DNA from: Ostreococcus mediterraneus
Taxonomy: Eukaryota > Chlorophyta > Mamiellophyceae > Mamiellales > Bathycoccaceae
Assembly (NCBI GenBank): GCA_012295225.1
Contig: WMKK01000011.1
Span: forward strand, 190,231-254,230
Direction: 5' to 3'
DNA length: 64,000 nucleotides
Part shown: in pieces, positions 28,214 through 38,271 of the stretch
Numbering within the stretch: the stretch's first letter is position 1
How the letters are laid out: each line of letters begins with the position of its first letter
The notes under the pieces: generated by a model
Told to the model about the DNA's origin: nothing
The model's input: only the letters and a program-made list of their open reading frames with translations
Database searches by the model: none
Made by a program: the position numbers and the translations under genes

Positions 28214-29119
28214 CTAATTCTCCCCAATTCGTCTGTCTCCGCTCAGCGTCCGCTCGCACGCGTCCTCTCTCAAAGTTTCGCTGACCGGACACTGGCGAAA
28301 ACACGGCGTACTAAACGCCGCATCTTCACTCAATGCCGGTGGTGTTGCCCCATACGAGAACTGACACTCAAAAGTTTCGTAATTTGGCGTCAATGTGACC
28401 GGTAATCCAACTTCTTCAGTGAAGAATTTCTGCGTCGGCACTTTGCAAACATTCGCGCACACCGCCGCGCATCCAGTTTCCTCCAACACCCGACATCGTT
28501 TCAACAGCACCCCTTGTTTGTACCCCGCTCGCTCTTTTGGGAATCCTAAAACCGCCGCGAGCGCGCTGCTCGGGACGTCGCCGGGAGTTGCGTCTAAAAC
28601 GACGTCTTCGGGAACGTCGTTCACTTCGGCGTCGCCCACGAGCCACGGCAAAATCAACGGCGTGACGCTCGCCGCGTGTCGCGCCGCAAACCAGCGCGGA
28701 AACAATCGTAAAAATGCCCCAAATGCTTTAGGCACCCAGGACGGACCGACGCACGCGCGTAGTATCCGTAATCCACGCGCGCGAACCTCTTCCGCGCTCG
28801 AGCTTTCGCGCACGAGCCGCAAGCACATATCTCGCACGCCATCGTACGCACCATCGATGGATGCCGACGACGCCGATGACGACGGACCATCGAGTTCATC
28901 AGCCATCTTGCTGGCGAATATCGAGCGTAGGTTCTTGTCTAGAAGGCTAGTGGTGTACGTCGGCGCCGGCGTCGTCGGTCCCGCGCGCTGTTTGCGCAAG
29001 TCTCTTCGAGGCTCGGACGACGCGCGACGAACGATGGTGGCACCGCGCGCGCGCGATGGTGACGCCACGTCGAGCGTCTGGACCGATGTCGACGACGCGC
29101 AGTCGCGCGCGGCGAACAT
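28214..29119 (-). CDS. D27: DWARF27-like beta-carotene isomerase
   Basis: About 301 residues with a Ser/Arg-rich plastid transit-like N-terminus. The DUF4033 domain typical of D27 is evident in the C-terminal half. CRVLEETGCAAVCANVCKVP is followed by TQKFFTEEVGLPVTLTPNYE and TFECQFSYG, with the conserved Cys cluster thought to hold iron. D27 converts all-trans- to 9-cis-beta-carotene, the first step to strigolactones in plants; in algae the downstream pathway is incomplete, so the product's use is unknown. The end of the protein has extra Cys residues (TPCFRQCPVSE). Confidence 0.88.
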   Translation of the reverse strand: MFAARDCASSTSVQTLDVASPSRARGATIVRRASSEPRRDLRKQRAGPTTPAPTYTTSLLDKNLRSIFASKMADELDGPSSSASSASIDGAYDGVRDMCLRLVRESSSAEEVRARGLRILRACVGPSWVPKAFGAFLRLFPRWFAARHAASVTPLILPWLVGDAEVNDVPEDVVLDATPGDVPSSALAAVLGFPKERAGYKQGVLLKRCRVLEETGCAAVCANVCKVPTQKFFTEEVGLPVTLTPNYETFECQFSYGATPPALSEDAAFSTPCFRQCPVSETLREDACERTLSGDRRIGEN

Positions 29120-29216
29120 ATTCGTTCGAATGCGTCGACGAATGAGGAGTAATCAGGCACTCGCAAGTCTTCATCTACTTCTACGCTCCGTTACATAGGT
29201 GTAACAATTGTGTGCT

Positions 29217-30848
29217 CTACTTGCGGTCGTACGCCGCGCGGGTTTCTTTACTTGCTAGTGTCTTATACGCCTTCTGCGCGAGTTGAAAGCGTTCGGCGGC
29301 GCGTTTTTTTGCAGCGGCGTCGCCGGTAACTTTATCGGGGTGCGTTTCGTGCGCCACGACGCGAAACGCGGCTTTAATTTCCTCCTCCGTGGCTAATCCG
29401 AGCTTGTCCTCGAGGCGAAGGGTTTTATAGAATCCATGGATATCGCGCGAATACCCTGGGTGTCGTCCTGCGTTTTGTCTGGGCCCATCGCGCTGCCAAT
29501 CGGGTCCCCATTTGCGTTCCTTTTCGGCGTTTCGCCGTTCAGCTTCTTCCGCTTGCTGCGCGCGTTCATCCAATTCGTGTCGCAACTCTTGCCGCTCGCG
29601 GAAGCGATAGATTTGCGTGTCTAAAATATTGTGCGCCCACTCCGCGCGACGAACGGGATCCCAGGTCATTTTATCCGTCTCCATCCATCGTCTCCATTCC
29701 GCGTCGTCCCGTCGACGCTGCACGCTCTCATCCATCCAGTCCGCGTTGCCAGGCGAGCGCATGGCCAGATTGAACGCGCGATCTTCTTCGCGGACGCGTA
29801 CGGCGTCAATCTTATCTTGCATCATCTGAGGATATTGCCGCGCGAAAACGCCCGCACCGGCGGCCGCCACACCAGCGGCGACGGCGCCTTGTCCGAGCGC
29901 GGCGAGTCCCGCGTCTGGCCACGCCAACGCGATGAGAATCGCAGGCAAAGATACCGCACCAAACGCAAATGCACGCGCTTTCGATGTGCACACCAGGTCA
30001 TCAGACAATACCACCCCAGACACCGCGCATATCATCGCCCGTCGAGGCTGCTGAATAATCTTATTCGTCTCGTCGTTCACCACGGCGCCGTGCGCGAAAT
30101 CAACCCGCCACACCGGATGATACACCGCTCGAACTCTACGTTTGATCGTCACGAAATCAATCACCACATCACTCACCCCGAGAGCGTTTTTGTGTTTTTT
30201 CATCAAAGCCTCCGTGGCGCGCGCGCGCACCGCATCGCGCATGCGCACCGCCGCGAGCGACAGCGCCATCGAACGCTTCATCGTAAACGGTTGCGCCTCG
30301 GCATCCTTACTCAATACATCTTTGCGCACCACATCCCACGCGTCTTCGCTCGTTGCAAAATTCACATACCTCCCAGGCACCAGCGCATCGACGTAGTCGC
30401 GACGATGCTGAAACGACGCGCATATTTGCGTCGCGCTCGATTTTTCATCAAACCGAAGCGTCTCCGCCGGCGCGTAGCTCTTCACCAGCTCCCCGCGCAC
30501 ATCCACACCACCCACGTACGACACCTCCGCCTCGACATCAAACACCCAATACGGCACGTACGTCTTCGTATACGCAATCTCTTGCGACTCACCGACGCCT
30601 CGCGCGGCGAACGGACGATGCGTTTCCGCGCGGAGCCACGCGCGAAGCGCCGTCTTCGCGTCCTCGCGCGTCAATCTAAACCTCGACGCATACACCGTAT
30701 CTTTAGACGACAGCGCAGACGACGACGACGCAGTCGACGACGACGCAGACGCCCCAGAATACGCCCTCGGCGCCACCACCGTCGCCAATCCACCGCGCCA
30801 TCCACCGGTGGACCGACGCCCAGACATCATCACCACCGACATCGTCAT
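29217..30848 (-). CDS. Membrane protein with a C-terminal J domain
   Basis: About 543 residues from the ATG at 30848. The N-terminus (MTMSVVMMSGRRSTGGWRGG) looks like a mitochondrial presequence. The middle (about 50-300) contains two beta-rich segments around YVPYWVFDVEAEVSYVGG and YHPVWRVDF, then two hydrophobic spans near 310-350. A charged Arg/Glu-rich coiled coil follows. A J domain lies at the extreme C-terminus (about 475-543) with HPDKVTGD (the HPD triad) and ERFQLAQKAYKTL. Co-chaperone activity for an Hsp70 follows from the HPD motif. The full architecture is not one I know by name. Confidence 0.75.
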   Translation of the reverse strand: MTMSVVMMSGRRSTGGWRGGLATVVAPRAYSGASASSSTASSSSALSSKDTVYASRFRLTREDAKTALRAWLRAETHRPFAARGVGESQEIAYTKTYVPYWVFDVEAEVSYVGGVDVRGELVKSYAPAETLRFDEKSSATQICASFQHRRDYVDALVPGRYVNFATSEDAWDVVRKDVLSKDAEAQPFTMKRSMALSLAAVRMRDAVRARATEALMKKHKNALGVSDVVIDFVTIKRRVRAVYHPVWRVDFAHGAVVNDETNKIIQQPRRAMICAVSGVVLSDDLVCTSKARAFAFGAVSLPAILIALAWPDAGLAALGQGAVAAGVAAAGAGVFARQYPQMMQDKIDAVRVREEDRAFNLAMRSPGNADWMDESVQRRRDDAEWRRWMETDKMTWDPVRRAEWAHNILDTQIYRFRERQELRHELDERAQQAEEAERRNAEKERKWGPDWQRDGPRQNAGRHPGYSRDIHGFYKTLRLEDKLGLATEEEIKAAFRVVAHETHPDKVTGDAAAKKRAAERFQLAQKAYKTLASKETRAAYDRK

Positions 30849-31385
30849 CGCGCTGCGCCACCACACCGCGCGCGCGCGCCCACGCGCGACGCGCGACGAC
30901 GACGTCGTCCACGACGACGTCGTCCACGACGTCGTCCACGACCACCACGTCGTCGCGCGCGCGTCTCTCCCGCGCGCGCGCGCACCGCACCCATCCACCG
31001 ACCTCTGACCCACGCATACTCCACGCGTCAACCCTCCATCACGCACGCGCGCGCACCCCCACCACCACCACGCGCTCACCCACGCATACTCCACGCGTCA
31101 ACCCTCCATCACGCACGCGCGCGCACCCCCACCACCACCACGCGCTCACCCACGCATACTCCACGCGTCAACCCTCCATCACGCACGCGCGCGCACCCCC
31201 ACCACGCGCCCCCGACGACCCACGCATGGCGCGCGCGTGGTCCACACTACGGCCGCGCGATGTCCGACCGACCACGCGGTGATTTTCGCGCGACCTCGAC
31301 TTGGCCCGCGCGCGCGCGCAGTGCGCCGCGCGGCGCGATTTATGATCGGCGCTAATGGGAATTACGTTCGACGACGACGACGACC

Positions 31386-31417
<32 letters not shown>

Positions 31418-31687
31418 GACGATGGGTTGACGACGACGGTTCGCGTTCGTCGTCGCGTTCGTCGTCGCGTTCGTCGTCGCGTTCGCGTTCGTCGTCGCGG
31501 TCGCGTGCGGAATAATTCATGCATGCGCGCCATCCGTCGCGGTCGCGGTCGCGGTCACGCGTCCGCGCGTCCGCGCGTCGGCAGTGCGCGACGCGTCGGC
31601 GTTGATTATTGAATTTGAATTCGCATTCGACGCGACGCGCGATCGCGCATCGACGATCATCGACGAGCGACGAGCGACGAGGCGGAG
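30849..31687. other. Divergent intergenic region rich in simple and tandem repeats
   Basis: 839 bp between the J-protein and HARE-HTH genes. From left to right it holds GAC/GTC-rich palindromic repeats (about 30895-30952), a 70-bp tandem repeat (31009-31230), a GAC microsatellite (about 31371-31413), and a 12-bp tandem repeat of unit GTTCGTCGTCGC (about 31442-31500). Long open frames on the forward strand across here are repeat artefacts. No gene is seen. Confidence 0.6.
31009..31230. repeat. 70-bp tandem repeat, about three copies
   Basis: CCACGCGTCAACCCTCCATC begins at 31021, 31091 and 31161, giving an exact 70-bp period. The copies appear identical until the third diverges near 31206. The unit includes an alternating CG stretch and a CCACCACCACC run. 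It lies about 170 bp upstream of the J-protein start. Confidence 0.9.
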
Positions 31688-32972
31688 ATGGTGAAACAGG
31701 CGAATAGTGCGTGCGCGATGCGTTCGGTTCGGTTGGTTCGTTCGGGCGAGGGTGGACGACGCGCGCGCGCGCGTGGGAATCGAATCGATGGGTGGATGAC
31801 GACGATGCGCGTCAACGGTGGGAAATTTTGAAACGCGCGCGGCGATGGGGTTCGCGGCGGGATGCGAGCGTCGATGCGGATCACGCGCGACGGCGATTGA
31901 TGGTGTGATAATTCGTGCGTGTGTTCGGGCGATGTGCGATGACTGACGGCGTGGTGCGCGCGCGCGTTCGCGACGGATCCACGCAGATGGCATTTACGCC
32001 CACGCCGATGGGCCGAACAGCGCGAGCGCGTCGATTGGGTGGTATTTGTCGCTCTATTGGCCCGCGATGCAGAAGGAATTTAAGGGTGTGGTGCAAAAGT
32101 ACGATGAGGAGAGCAAGCATCATACGGTGAAGTGGGATAACGCGCCGAAAGGGTCGGATGGCGTCACCGAGGTGGATTTGACCGAGGGCGAGTTGACGTG
32201 GTTGAAGGCGCCGGCGAAGAAGAGCGGCGGCGGCGCGAAATCGAGCGGTAACGCGGTGGCCAAGCCTGCGAAGAAATCTGTTGGTGACGCTGGTGGTGCT
32301 GGGAAATCGTCTGAAAACGACACCATGCAAGATTTGGAAATGCGATTTTCGGGAAAGACGACCAAGGCGGTGGCGTTCGCCGTGTTGAAGAAGAGCGGTC
32401 CGGAGGGCATGACGTTGCAAGAAATTGTCGATGAATCGCAGCGTTTGCGTTTGCGTGATTGGTCTGAGTGCAAGCAACCGAAGACGACGATTAATGTATG
32501 CGTGACGAGTGATCCGGCGTTTGTAAAGATTGCCCCTGGTCGCGTCGGATTGCGCATCAACGGCGCCGTGCCGCTCGATAATTTCGCGCGCAAGGCGGAC
32601 AAAACCGCCAGTCTTGAGCCGAAGAAGCGCGGTCGTCCGCCAAAGACTGCGAACGAAAAGGTGAAAAAGTCTCGCGCCGAGCCGCAGCATTGGGAGCGTA
32701 AGCCCCCGATCGATCTCGCCATTGCCGTGAGCAAGGATGATGGTTCTTTCATCGCCAACGCGCCCATCACCGTGCCGTACAACGTCACCATCAAGTCGTT
32801 GAAGAAGAAAATTTCGTTGATGACCAAGGGTGCGTTGAAGCCACAGTTTCAAAGGCTTTCGCACGAAAATCGCAACATCAGTGATGATGACGATGCCTTC
32901 TTAGTGCACGCCGTTCGACCCGCCAAGGTTGATCGGGAGTTAGCGTTGACGTTGATCATCACCGCGGAATAA
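31688..32972 (+). CDS. Nuclear HARE-HTH protein with a Tudor-like N-terminus
   Basis: The proposed model has two exons, 31688-31706 and 31987-32972, about 334 residues. The 280-nt intron has a GTGCGT donor, CAG acceptor and a CTGAC motif 40 nt before the acceptor. Without it the reading frame has no ATG. GWYLSLYWPAMQKEFKGVV (about 25-43) and the following KHHTVKWD resemble a Tudor/PWWP-type chromatin reader. A HARE-HTH domain (about 115-185: TTKAVAFAVLKKSGPEGM, TINVCVTSDPAFVKI) follows, then an AT-hook-like KKRGRPPK. The C-terminal 90 residues are globular and unassigned. The exon 1 choice is inferred; the rest is well supported. Confidence 0.65.
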
Positions 32973-33161
32973 AGACAGACGCGCGTCGAGCAATCGACAA
33001 GGACGAAGACAAACGCCGCAGTGCATTTTTGACGTTTCGATGTTTGCCACAATTAAAACTATATGACATTCACCACCTCGATAAATGTAATCAATAAATG
33101 AGGAACCAACCAATCAACGATCGTTTCTGTAGTGGTATTAAAAAATGTCTCCCCGAATCTA

Positions 33162-34574
33162 CTACGCCGCGACGGACATCATCCCGCGCAACACCAGCTC
33201 TCGAAGCTCCCACGCGGGCTTGGTGTACTCTCGTCCATCATCCGTGGTAAACTTCTTATCCGCGAGCTGCATGGCCCACAAGTAATGCACGGATTGAATG
33301 TCATCCTCCGCGCCTTCCACAATCTTTCCGCTCTTATCGCGCACGCAGTTGATTTGTTGACAGCTAAACGTCAACACGACGAGCGGCTCGTTCTCCATCA
33401 TGCGCACTTCCATCAACTCTACGTCACTGAAATCCAGAATTCGCGGATCAACAAACTGTCCTTCTTGTTTCCATAAATTCATCTGCCCCGAGAGGCGTTC
33501 GAGCATCTCCTTAGAGATGTTCATCGCGCGCAACGCGTCGACGTCGCCTCGTAAATACGCGCCGAGCACTTTAGGCGCGTCGCGTTTGACTTCAGCCATG
33601 AAATCGCTCATGTTAAACAATGGGTCGCGCTGACGTATGACGCGGTACGCTTCGCCTTGTTCAGTCTCGGTGAACATCGACTCTTGGAAATCTTGTATGC
33701 GATGCACCATGGGCGAGTCGCTCGTTTCCCAACGCTCGCGTAAATCCTCGGCGAGCTCGGCGGTTTTCGCGTACGGCGCCGTCTTCTTCAATCCCTCCAC
33801 CTTGGTAATCACCTTTGACAACCCAAGCTTTTGCTTCACTCCACCCCATAATTTCCCAAATACCCCAGGCGTGGGCGCGGCAGTGACCGCCACAGCCGTA
33901 GTTCCGTCGTACGGTTCCGGAGGCGCGTCGCTCCATCCGGCGGCTCTTCGGCGCTCCACCGCGGCGTCGCCCGGATCCATCATCGCCAACCTATACTCTT
34001 CTTTCACCGCATCCATGGCGATTTGCGCCAACCCCCGCGGCGAGGTCCACGACGCACCACCGCCAGCGCCGCCTGTGCCGCCCGCACCGCCGTTCCCCGC
34101 GCCCGCGACGCGCGCCGCCTCGCGCGCCGCCGCTCGAGCCGCCCTCGCCGCCTCCTTCGCCGCCTCATCAATCGCATTGACGTCTACGCCGCTCGCAGCC
34201 GCGCGCGCGCGCACCTCGCGCGTAAATTCACCCGCCACTTGCGACGCCTTGTGCGCGGCGTGCGCGGCTTTCGACTGTAAATCCCGCGCCGAACGAGACG
34301 TCGCGCTCGACCACGACGTCTCGGCGTCGCTCGCGGTCGCCTTCGCGCGGTCCGTCGACGTCGACGCCTCGTCGTTCGGCGCGCGCGACGCCGAGGGCGA
34401 CGACGATGGGGTCGATTTCGAGGGCTTGCGCGCCGACGCGCTGTACGCGCGCGCGTCAGCGACGTCAAACGTGGATGAGGCGACCGCGTTGCGGTGCGAT
34501 CGAATCATCATCATCATCGACGCCTCGGCGAGCGCCGTGCGCGATGGCGCGCGCCGGGCGCACGCGGGAAACAT
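33162..34574 (-). CDS. TIM44: Mitochondrial import subunit TIM44
   Basis: About 470 residues. TIM44 tethers mtHsp70 to the TIM23 translocon on the matrix side of the inner membrane. The N-terminus is basic and Ser/Ala-rich; the ATG cluster MMMMIRSHRN at 34517 is an alternative start and a convincing presequence. A long Ala-rich helix (about 100-165) precedes a Gly-rich linker. The C-terminal Tim44 domain covers about 270-470, with DPLFNMSDFMAEVKRDAP, YLRGDVDALR, LDFSDVELMEVRMM and VHYLWAMQLADK. It is divergent from the SET gene, with a TGACGTCA site in the spacer. Confidence 0.92.
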   Translation of the reverse strand: MFPACARRAPSRTALAEASMMMMIRSHRNAVASSTFDVADARAYSASARKPSKSTPSSSPSASRAPNDEASTSTDRAKATASDAETSWSSATSRSARDLQSKAAHAAHKASQVAGEFTREVRARAAASGVDVNAIDEAAKEAARAARAAAREAARVAGAGNGGAGGTGGAGGGASWTSPRGLAQIAMDAVKEEYRLAMMDPGDAAVERRRAAGWSDAPPEPYDGTTAVAVTAAPTPGVFGKLWGGVKQKLGLSKVITKVEGLKKTAPYAKTAELAEDLRERWETSDSPMVHRIQDFQESMFTETEQGEAYRVIRQRDPLFNMSDFMAEVKRDAPKVLGAYLRGDVDALRAMNISKEMLERLSGQMNLWKQEGQFVDPRILDFSDVELMEVRMMENEPLVVLTFSCQQINCVRDKSGKIVEGAEDDIQSVHYLWAMQLADKKFTTDDGREYTKPAWELRELVLRGMMSVAA

Positions 34575-34677
34575 ACCGCGACGTGTGCGCGCGTGCGTGC
34601 GTGCGAGGCGCGGCGCGGCGCGGCGCGTGCGGTGGTTCGCGCGACGTTGCGCGGGAACGCGCGCGCGTGCTGAAAAG

Positions 34678-34685
34678 TGACGTCA
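34678..34685. promoter_or_regulatory. TGACGTCA palindrome between TIM44 and the SET gene
   Basis: A perfect 8-bp bZIP (CRE/ATF-type) palindrome in the 167-bp divergent spacer, 104 bp from the TIM44 ATG and 57 bp from the SET gene ATG. The same octamer lies in the HIG1 spacer at 42169. Function is inferred only. Confidence 0.4.
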
Positions 34686-34741
34686 GACCGCGACTGATGC
34701 GCCGCGTCGCGCACCGCGCGCGCGTCGCGCACCGCGCGGCG

Positions 34742-36437
34742 ATGGCGCACCATCACTCGCGATGGTCACGTCGCGGTGGCGTCGCGCGCGGCGTCGCGTC
34801 GCGCGCGGCGTCGACGAAAACGAACACGGCGCCGCCGGTGGATGGCTACGCCATCGGCGCGTTACTTTCGTGGCTTCGCACGCACGGCGTGGACGTCGGA
34901 CGCGATGCGACGACGGTGTTCGGGGTGTCAAAGACGTTTGGTATCGGCGGCGTCGCGGTGCGGGACATGGATGAAGGCGAGGTGAGGGGCGACGCGTCGT
35001 TTTGTTGGCGCTCGAGCGCGAGCGCGCGAGCGGCCGCGTCGGGATTTTGACTAACGTGCGTCCGCGATGGCCGTTGTCGTCATCGTCGCGAATGATGCGA
35101 TGCTGTAGGTGATATTTACTCTTCCCATGCGCTCGACGCGCGACGGTGGGCCGATTGCGATGACGACGCGAGACGCGCTCGCGCGAGACGGTCCGTTGGC
35201 GGAGGTCGGCCGAGCGCTCGCGAGCTCCGGGGTGATTGAACGCCTCGCGGGCGTGCTCGAGCGCGACTATGAGTTTCCGTTGGATAGTACGTCGACGTCG
35301 GCGTTGGCGTTGGCGTTGATGCACCAGGTGTGCGGGGGGAAATCCGCGCGGTGGCGGGCGTATTGCGACGCGCTGCCGCGGGACGTCGACTCGTTGTTGA
35401 TGTGGACGGACGACGAGCTCGAGGCATTACAAGGCAGTCGGTTGCGCGCGCGCGCGATTGAACGCCGAGAGCTCGTACAGCGTGAGTATGACGTGTTGTT
35501 TCCCGCGCTGGCGAATGCGAATCCGGAGGTGTTTGGCGACGAACGATTTACGCCTCAACTGTTTCGATGGGCGTACGCCACGGTGCTCGCCAGAGCGTTC
35601 ATGCTTCCGGATTTGAAGTGCATGGCGTTGTTGCCGGGAATTGATTTGTACAATTCGGCGCGCGATGCCGACAAGTGCACGGTAGACTTGGGGGCGAGCG
35701 CGGATGCGAGCGATGGTGGAGCGAACGATTTGGACGGCGCGAGCGTGACGCTCGCCGTGGGCGTCGGCGGCGCCGACGCGGGAGACCAACTGTTTCACGA
35801 CTACGCCGATCACGCCTCAGGCGGGGCGCTTTTAGAGTTTGGTTTCGTGTACCACGGGGATTACGAGCGCGGCATAGGGTCGTATGCGATGGATATTTCG
35901 CTCGAGTCTGCGTTTGAGGCGTTGGACGCCGCATCGCGCGAGTCGCTCATTGACCGCGACATTTTCGCGAAGTTCAACATTCGCAAAAGTCTAACGTTTG
36001 AAATTTCAAACGTCGCAGGCGTGTACAAACCCGCACTAAAAGGCTTGGCGTGCGTAAAGCCAGAAATGATGCGCGCCGCTCGCGCGCTCGCGCTCGGCCC
36101 AGACGACGTCGAACCGTCCTCGCTCGACGCCCCCGCGCCGCCGACAATCGAGCGGCGCGCGCTCGACATCATCGCCACCGCGCTCTTGCGCGAGCGCGAA
36201 CGATACACCGAAACCTCAGTCACCGCCGACGCCGAACTCCTCGCGCACATGCTCAAAAATCCAAACGCAGTCGACGCCGCCAAATCCGCCGAAGCCAAAG
36301 CCGCGTCCAAACCGCCCGTCCGACGCCATCCCCGTCGCTTCACCATGGCGCTCGAAGTCCGCCTCGGCGAAAAACGCCTCTTAGATGACATCCTCGACGA
36401 CATTCGCGCCACCGTCGCGCGCGAGCCCGTCGCCTAG
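34742..36437 (+). CDS. SET-domain lysine methyltransferase (Rubisco LSMT/SETD6 class)
   Basis: Two exons, 34742-34981 and 35109-36437, join as DEGE|VIFTLP, giving about 522 residues. The 127-nt intron has GTGAGG and TAG ends and a GACTAAC branch-like motif. The N-terminal SET strand FGIGGVAVRDMDEGEVIFTLP matches the class. The large insertion (iSET) is helical. FMLPDLKCMALLPGIDLYN corresponds to the SAM-binding region, and FHDYADHASGGALLEFGF to the catalytic tyrosine strand. The usual NHS/NHN triplet reads YNS here, so SAM binding may be altered. The C-terminal helical domain (about 360-520) is the substrate-binding domain of this class. The target protein is unknown. An upstream in-frame ATG at 34697 is possible. 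Confidence 0.78.
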
Positions 36438-36487
36438 CCTAGCCTAGCATCACTATAACAACCGACGTTCGCGTTCGGCTCCACCAC

Positions 36488-36499
36488 TTTGGCGCCAAA
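36488..36499. promoter_or_regulatory. Palindromic E2F-type site
   Basis: TTTGGCGCCAAA at 36488-36499 is a perfect double E2F consensus (TTTGGCGC on both strands), 112 bp upstream of the 36611 ATG. This is the form found in plant and algal S-phase promoters. Confidence 0.55.
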
Positions 36500-36610
36500 A
36501 CGACGAAAAATCACTTGTCAAGTCATGATGATCTCTCTGCATTCGTTCGCCTCGCTCGCCCTCGCACCCCGCACACATCGCCGCGCGCACACACACACGC
36601 ACAGCGCACC

Positions 36611-37240
36611 ATGCCGTGCACCGCGCGCGCTCACACCGCCCGCGGCGTCGATGACGACGCATTTAACGACGCATTTAACGACGCATCGGCGCATCACGAT
36701 CGCACGAACGAGCGCTATTGGTTGCGGAAACACGCCGACCGGCGCGCGAGCGATGCGAGTTCGAACGCGTCAGTGACCACCGCGGGTGGGGTCGTTCGCA
36801 ATGGCGGCGGGTGCACGCCGAGCGGCGGGAGGGTGGCGGCGTCGGTGTCGCCGGGGACGTCGTTCGCGTTCGCGTTCGCGACGCCGAGCTCGCGGCGGGC
36901 GACGCCGGGCGCCGGGCGAGGACGAGGCGTGGCGACGCCAGCGACACCTATGGCGTTTCGTAGTCCGTTTCGCAGTCCAGCGGACGAGGAGAATGCGCGA
37001 TTGGAGCGATTGTTAGCGGCGCCGTTGAAACCGAATGGAGGGAGAAGGGCGCGCGCGAGAGCGCTGGCGACGCCGCAGCAGACGCCGCTGAAATTGAGAT
37101 TTGAAAACTTTGCGTCTTCGGTCGAGGAGGGGCGATCGGAGAAGAAGCGCGCGAGAAAGATGAGCGACGTGTTCAAGGCGACGAAGAGCACGTCGACGCC
37201 GCGCGTGACGCGCGCGCGTAAGAATGTTGTGCAAAGCTGA
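36611..37240 (+). CDS. Unknown basic S/T-P-rich protein, candidate cell-cycle gene
   Basis: About 209 residues from the ATG at 36611 (CACCATGCC context). The sequence is low in hydrophobics and probably mostly disordered. It has three copies of a four-residue unit (DAFN/DAFN/DAS), many Ser/Thr-Pro sites (TPSS, ATPATP, SPFRSP, ATPQQTP, TSTPRV) suited to CDK phosphorylation, RxxL motifs (RLERLL), and two KKR/RARK nuclear-type patches at the C-terminus. No domain is recognised. The E2F-type palindrome in its promoter and these features suggest a cell-cycle or chromosome protein; that is inference. Confidence 0.6.
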   Translation: MPCTARAHTARGVDDDAFNDAFNDASAHHDRTNERYWLRKHADRRASDASSNASVTTAGGVVRNGGGCTPSGGRVAASVSPGTSFAFAFATPSSRRATPGAGRGRGVATPATPMAFRSPFRSPADEENARLERLLAAPLKPNGGRRARARALATPQQTPLKLRFENFASSVEEGRSEKKRARKMSDVFKATKSTSTPRVTRARKNVVQS

Positions 37241-37311
37241 TAAAAACTGTACGAAGAAGACACCGTGTTAAATATGAAATCATTCCATCAATATCAACAA
37301 AAAATCGCCCT

Positions 37312-38271
37312 TTACTTTGAGCCCTTGACTAGGTGAGGTTCGAGCGCCGCGCGCGCAAACTCAGGCAACACGAACGCCGCTTTATGAATGTCGGCGTTGT
37401 AATACTTTAACGGTTCTAAAGCGCTTCCGCTCGCGGGCGTCGGCGCGCGCTTTGGATTTCTGAAATCCACCGTCGACCCGTCGCTCGCTGGCTTTCCACA
37501 CAACATAAACCCAATCTGCCCACTGGGGTAGGTTGGTATCGTCGTGTACCCGTACTCGATCGACCCGTTGGCGAAAACGCGCTTGCACATCTTGGCCAAA
37601 TCGGTAATCAAATCCACGTGCAACCACAGACATTCGGCTTGCGTGCACACCACGCCACCCGGCTTCAACGCCCTGTACATCTTTTCAAAAAACGCCTCCT
37701 CGAATAACACACTCGCGGGTCCGATGGGATCGGAGCTATCAACAATAATCGCATCGTACGTCCCTTCCTCGGCATCGCCCACGTACTTGATCCCATCACA
37801 AATATGCATCTCCACGCGCGCGTCCTCGAACCCCACCGCCATCTTCGGCAGGTACTTTTTCGACATCTCCACCACCATGCCATCAATCTCCGCAATCTCA
37901 ATCCGCTCAATCCCGCCGTGCCTGGTGACTTCTCTCAACACGCCACCATCGCCACCACCCACCACGAGCACCCGTCGCGGCGCCTCATTCAACGAACACA
38001 ACGCCAAGTGCGAAATCATCTCCTGGTACGCAAACTCGTCCCGCTCCGTCGCCTGTATGACGCCATCCAAGATCAACACGTTCCCATACGCCGCGTTACG
38101 AAACACCATGACGTCTTGAAACTCGCTTTTCCCCGTGAACAGCACCTCGTCCACGCGCAGCGACATCGCTTGCCCGGGCCACATGTCATTGATTTCGCTA
38201 AACCAACCGCGCGATGCGCCGTCGAGGCAATTCGCATTCGTCTGCGCCGAGCTCTGTGCGAACTTATCCAT
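37312..38271 (-). CDS. SPDS: Spermidine synthase
   Basis: About 319 residues. It transfers the aminopropyl group of decarboxylated SAM to putrescine. The substrate signature [18 protein letters not shown] is intact. Others include [17 protein letters not shown] at the N-terminus, [19 protein letters not shown], the catalytic aspartate in [13 protein letters not shown], and the late [15 protein letters not shown]. Spermidine synthase and spermine synthase differ subtly; the pattern fits SPDS. The start at 38271 (MDKFAQ) matches family length. The in-frame extension upstream to 39207 is a GC-rich artefact. It is divergent from the ABCD gene. Confidence 0.94.
   Translation of the reverse strand: MDKFAQSSAQTNANCLDGASRGWFSEINDMWPGQAMSLRVDEVLFTGKSEFQDVMVFRNAAYGNVLILDGVIQATERDEFAYQEMISHLALCSLNEAPRRVLVVGGGDGGVLREVTRHGGIERIEIAEIDGMVVEMSKKYLPKMAVGFEDARVEMHICDGIKYVGDAEEGTYDAIIVDSSDPIGPASVLFEEAFFEKMYRALKPGGVVCTQAECLWLHVDLITDLAKMCKRVFANGSIEYGYTTIPTYPSGQIGFMLCGKPASDGSTVDFRNPKRAPTPASGSALEPLKYYNADIHKAAFVLPEFARAALEPHLVKGSK

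Noticed and set aside
29631-31355. Forward-strand open frame of over 570 codons antisense to the J-protein gene
   Set aside because: Composed of Arg/His/Pro-rich sequence with the 70-bp repeat translated three times; it mirrors codon bias of the real gene on the other strand and has no recognisable domain.
31371-31500. Regularly spaced short repeats considered as a CRISPR-like array
   Set aside because: They are contiguous 3-bp and 12-bp repeats without spacers, in a eukaryotic intergenic region.
31881-32864. Reverse-strand 327-codon open frame antisense to the HARE-HTH gene
   Set aside because: Leu/Arg/His-rich shadow; the forward frame has recognisable domains.
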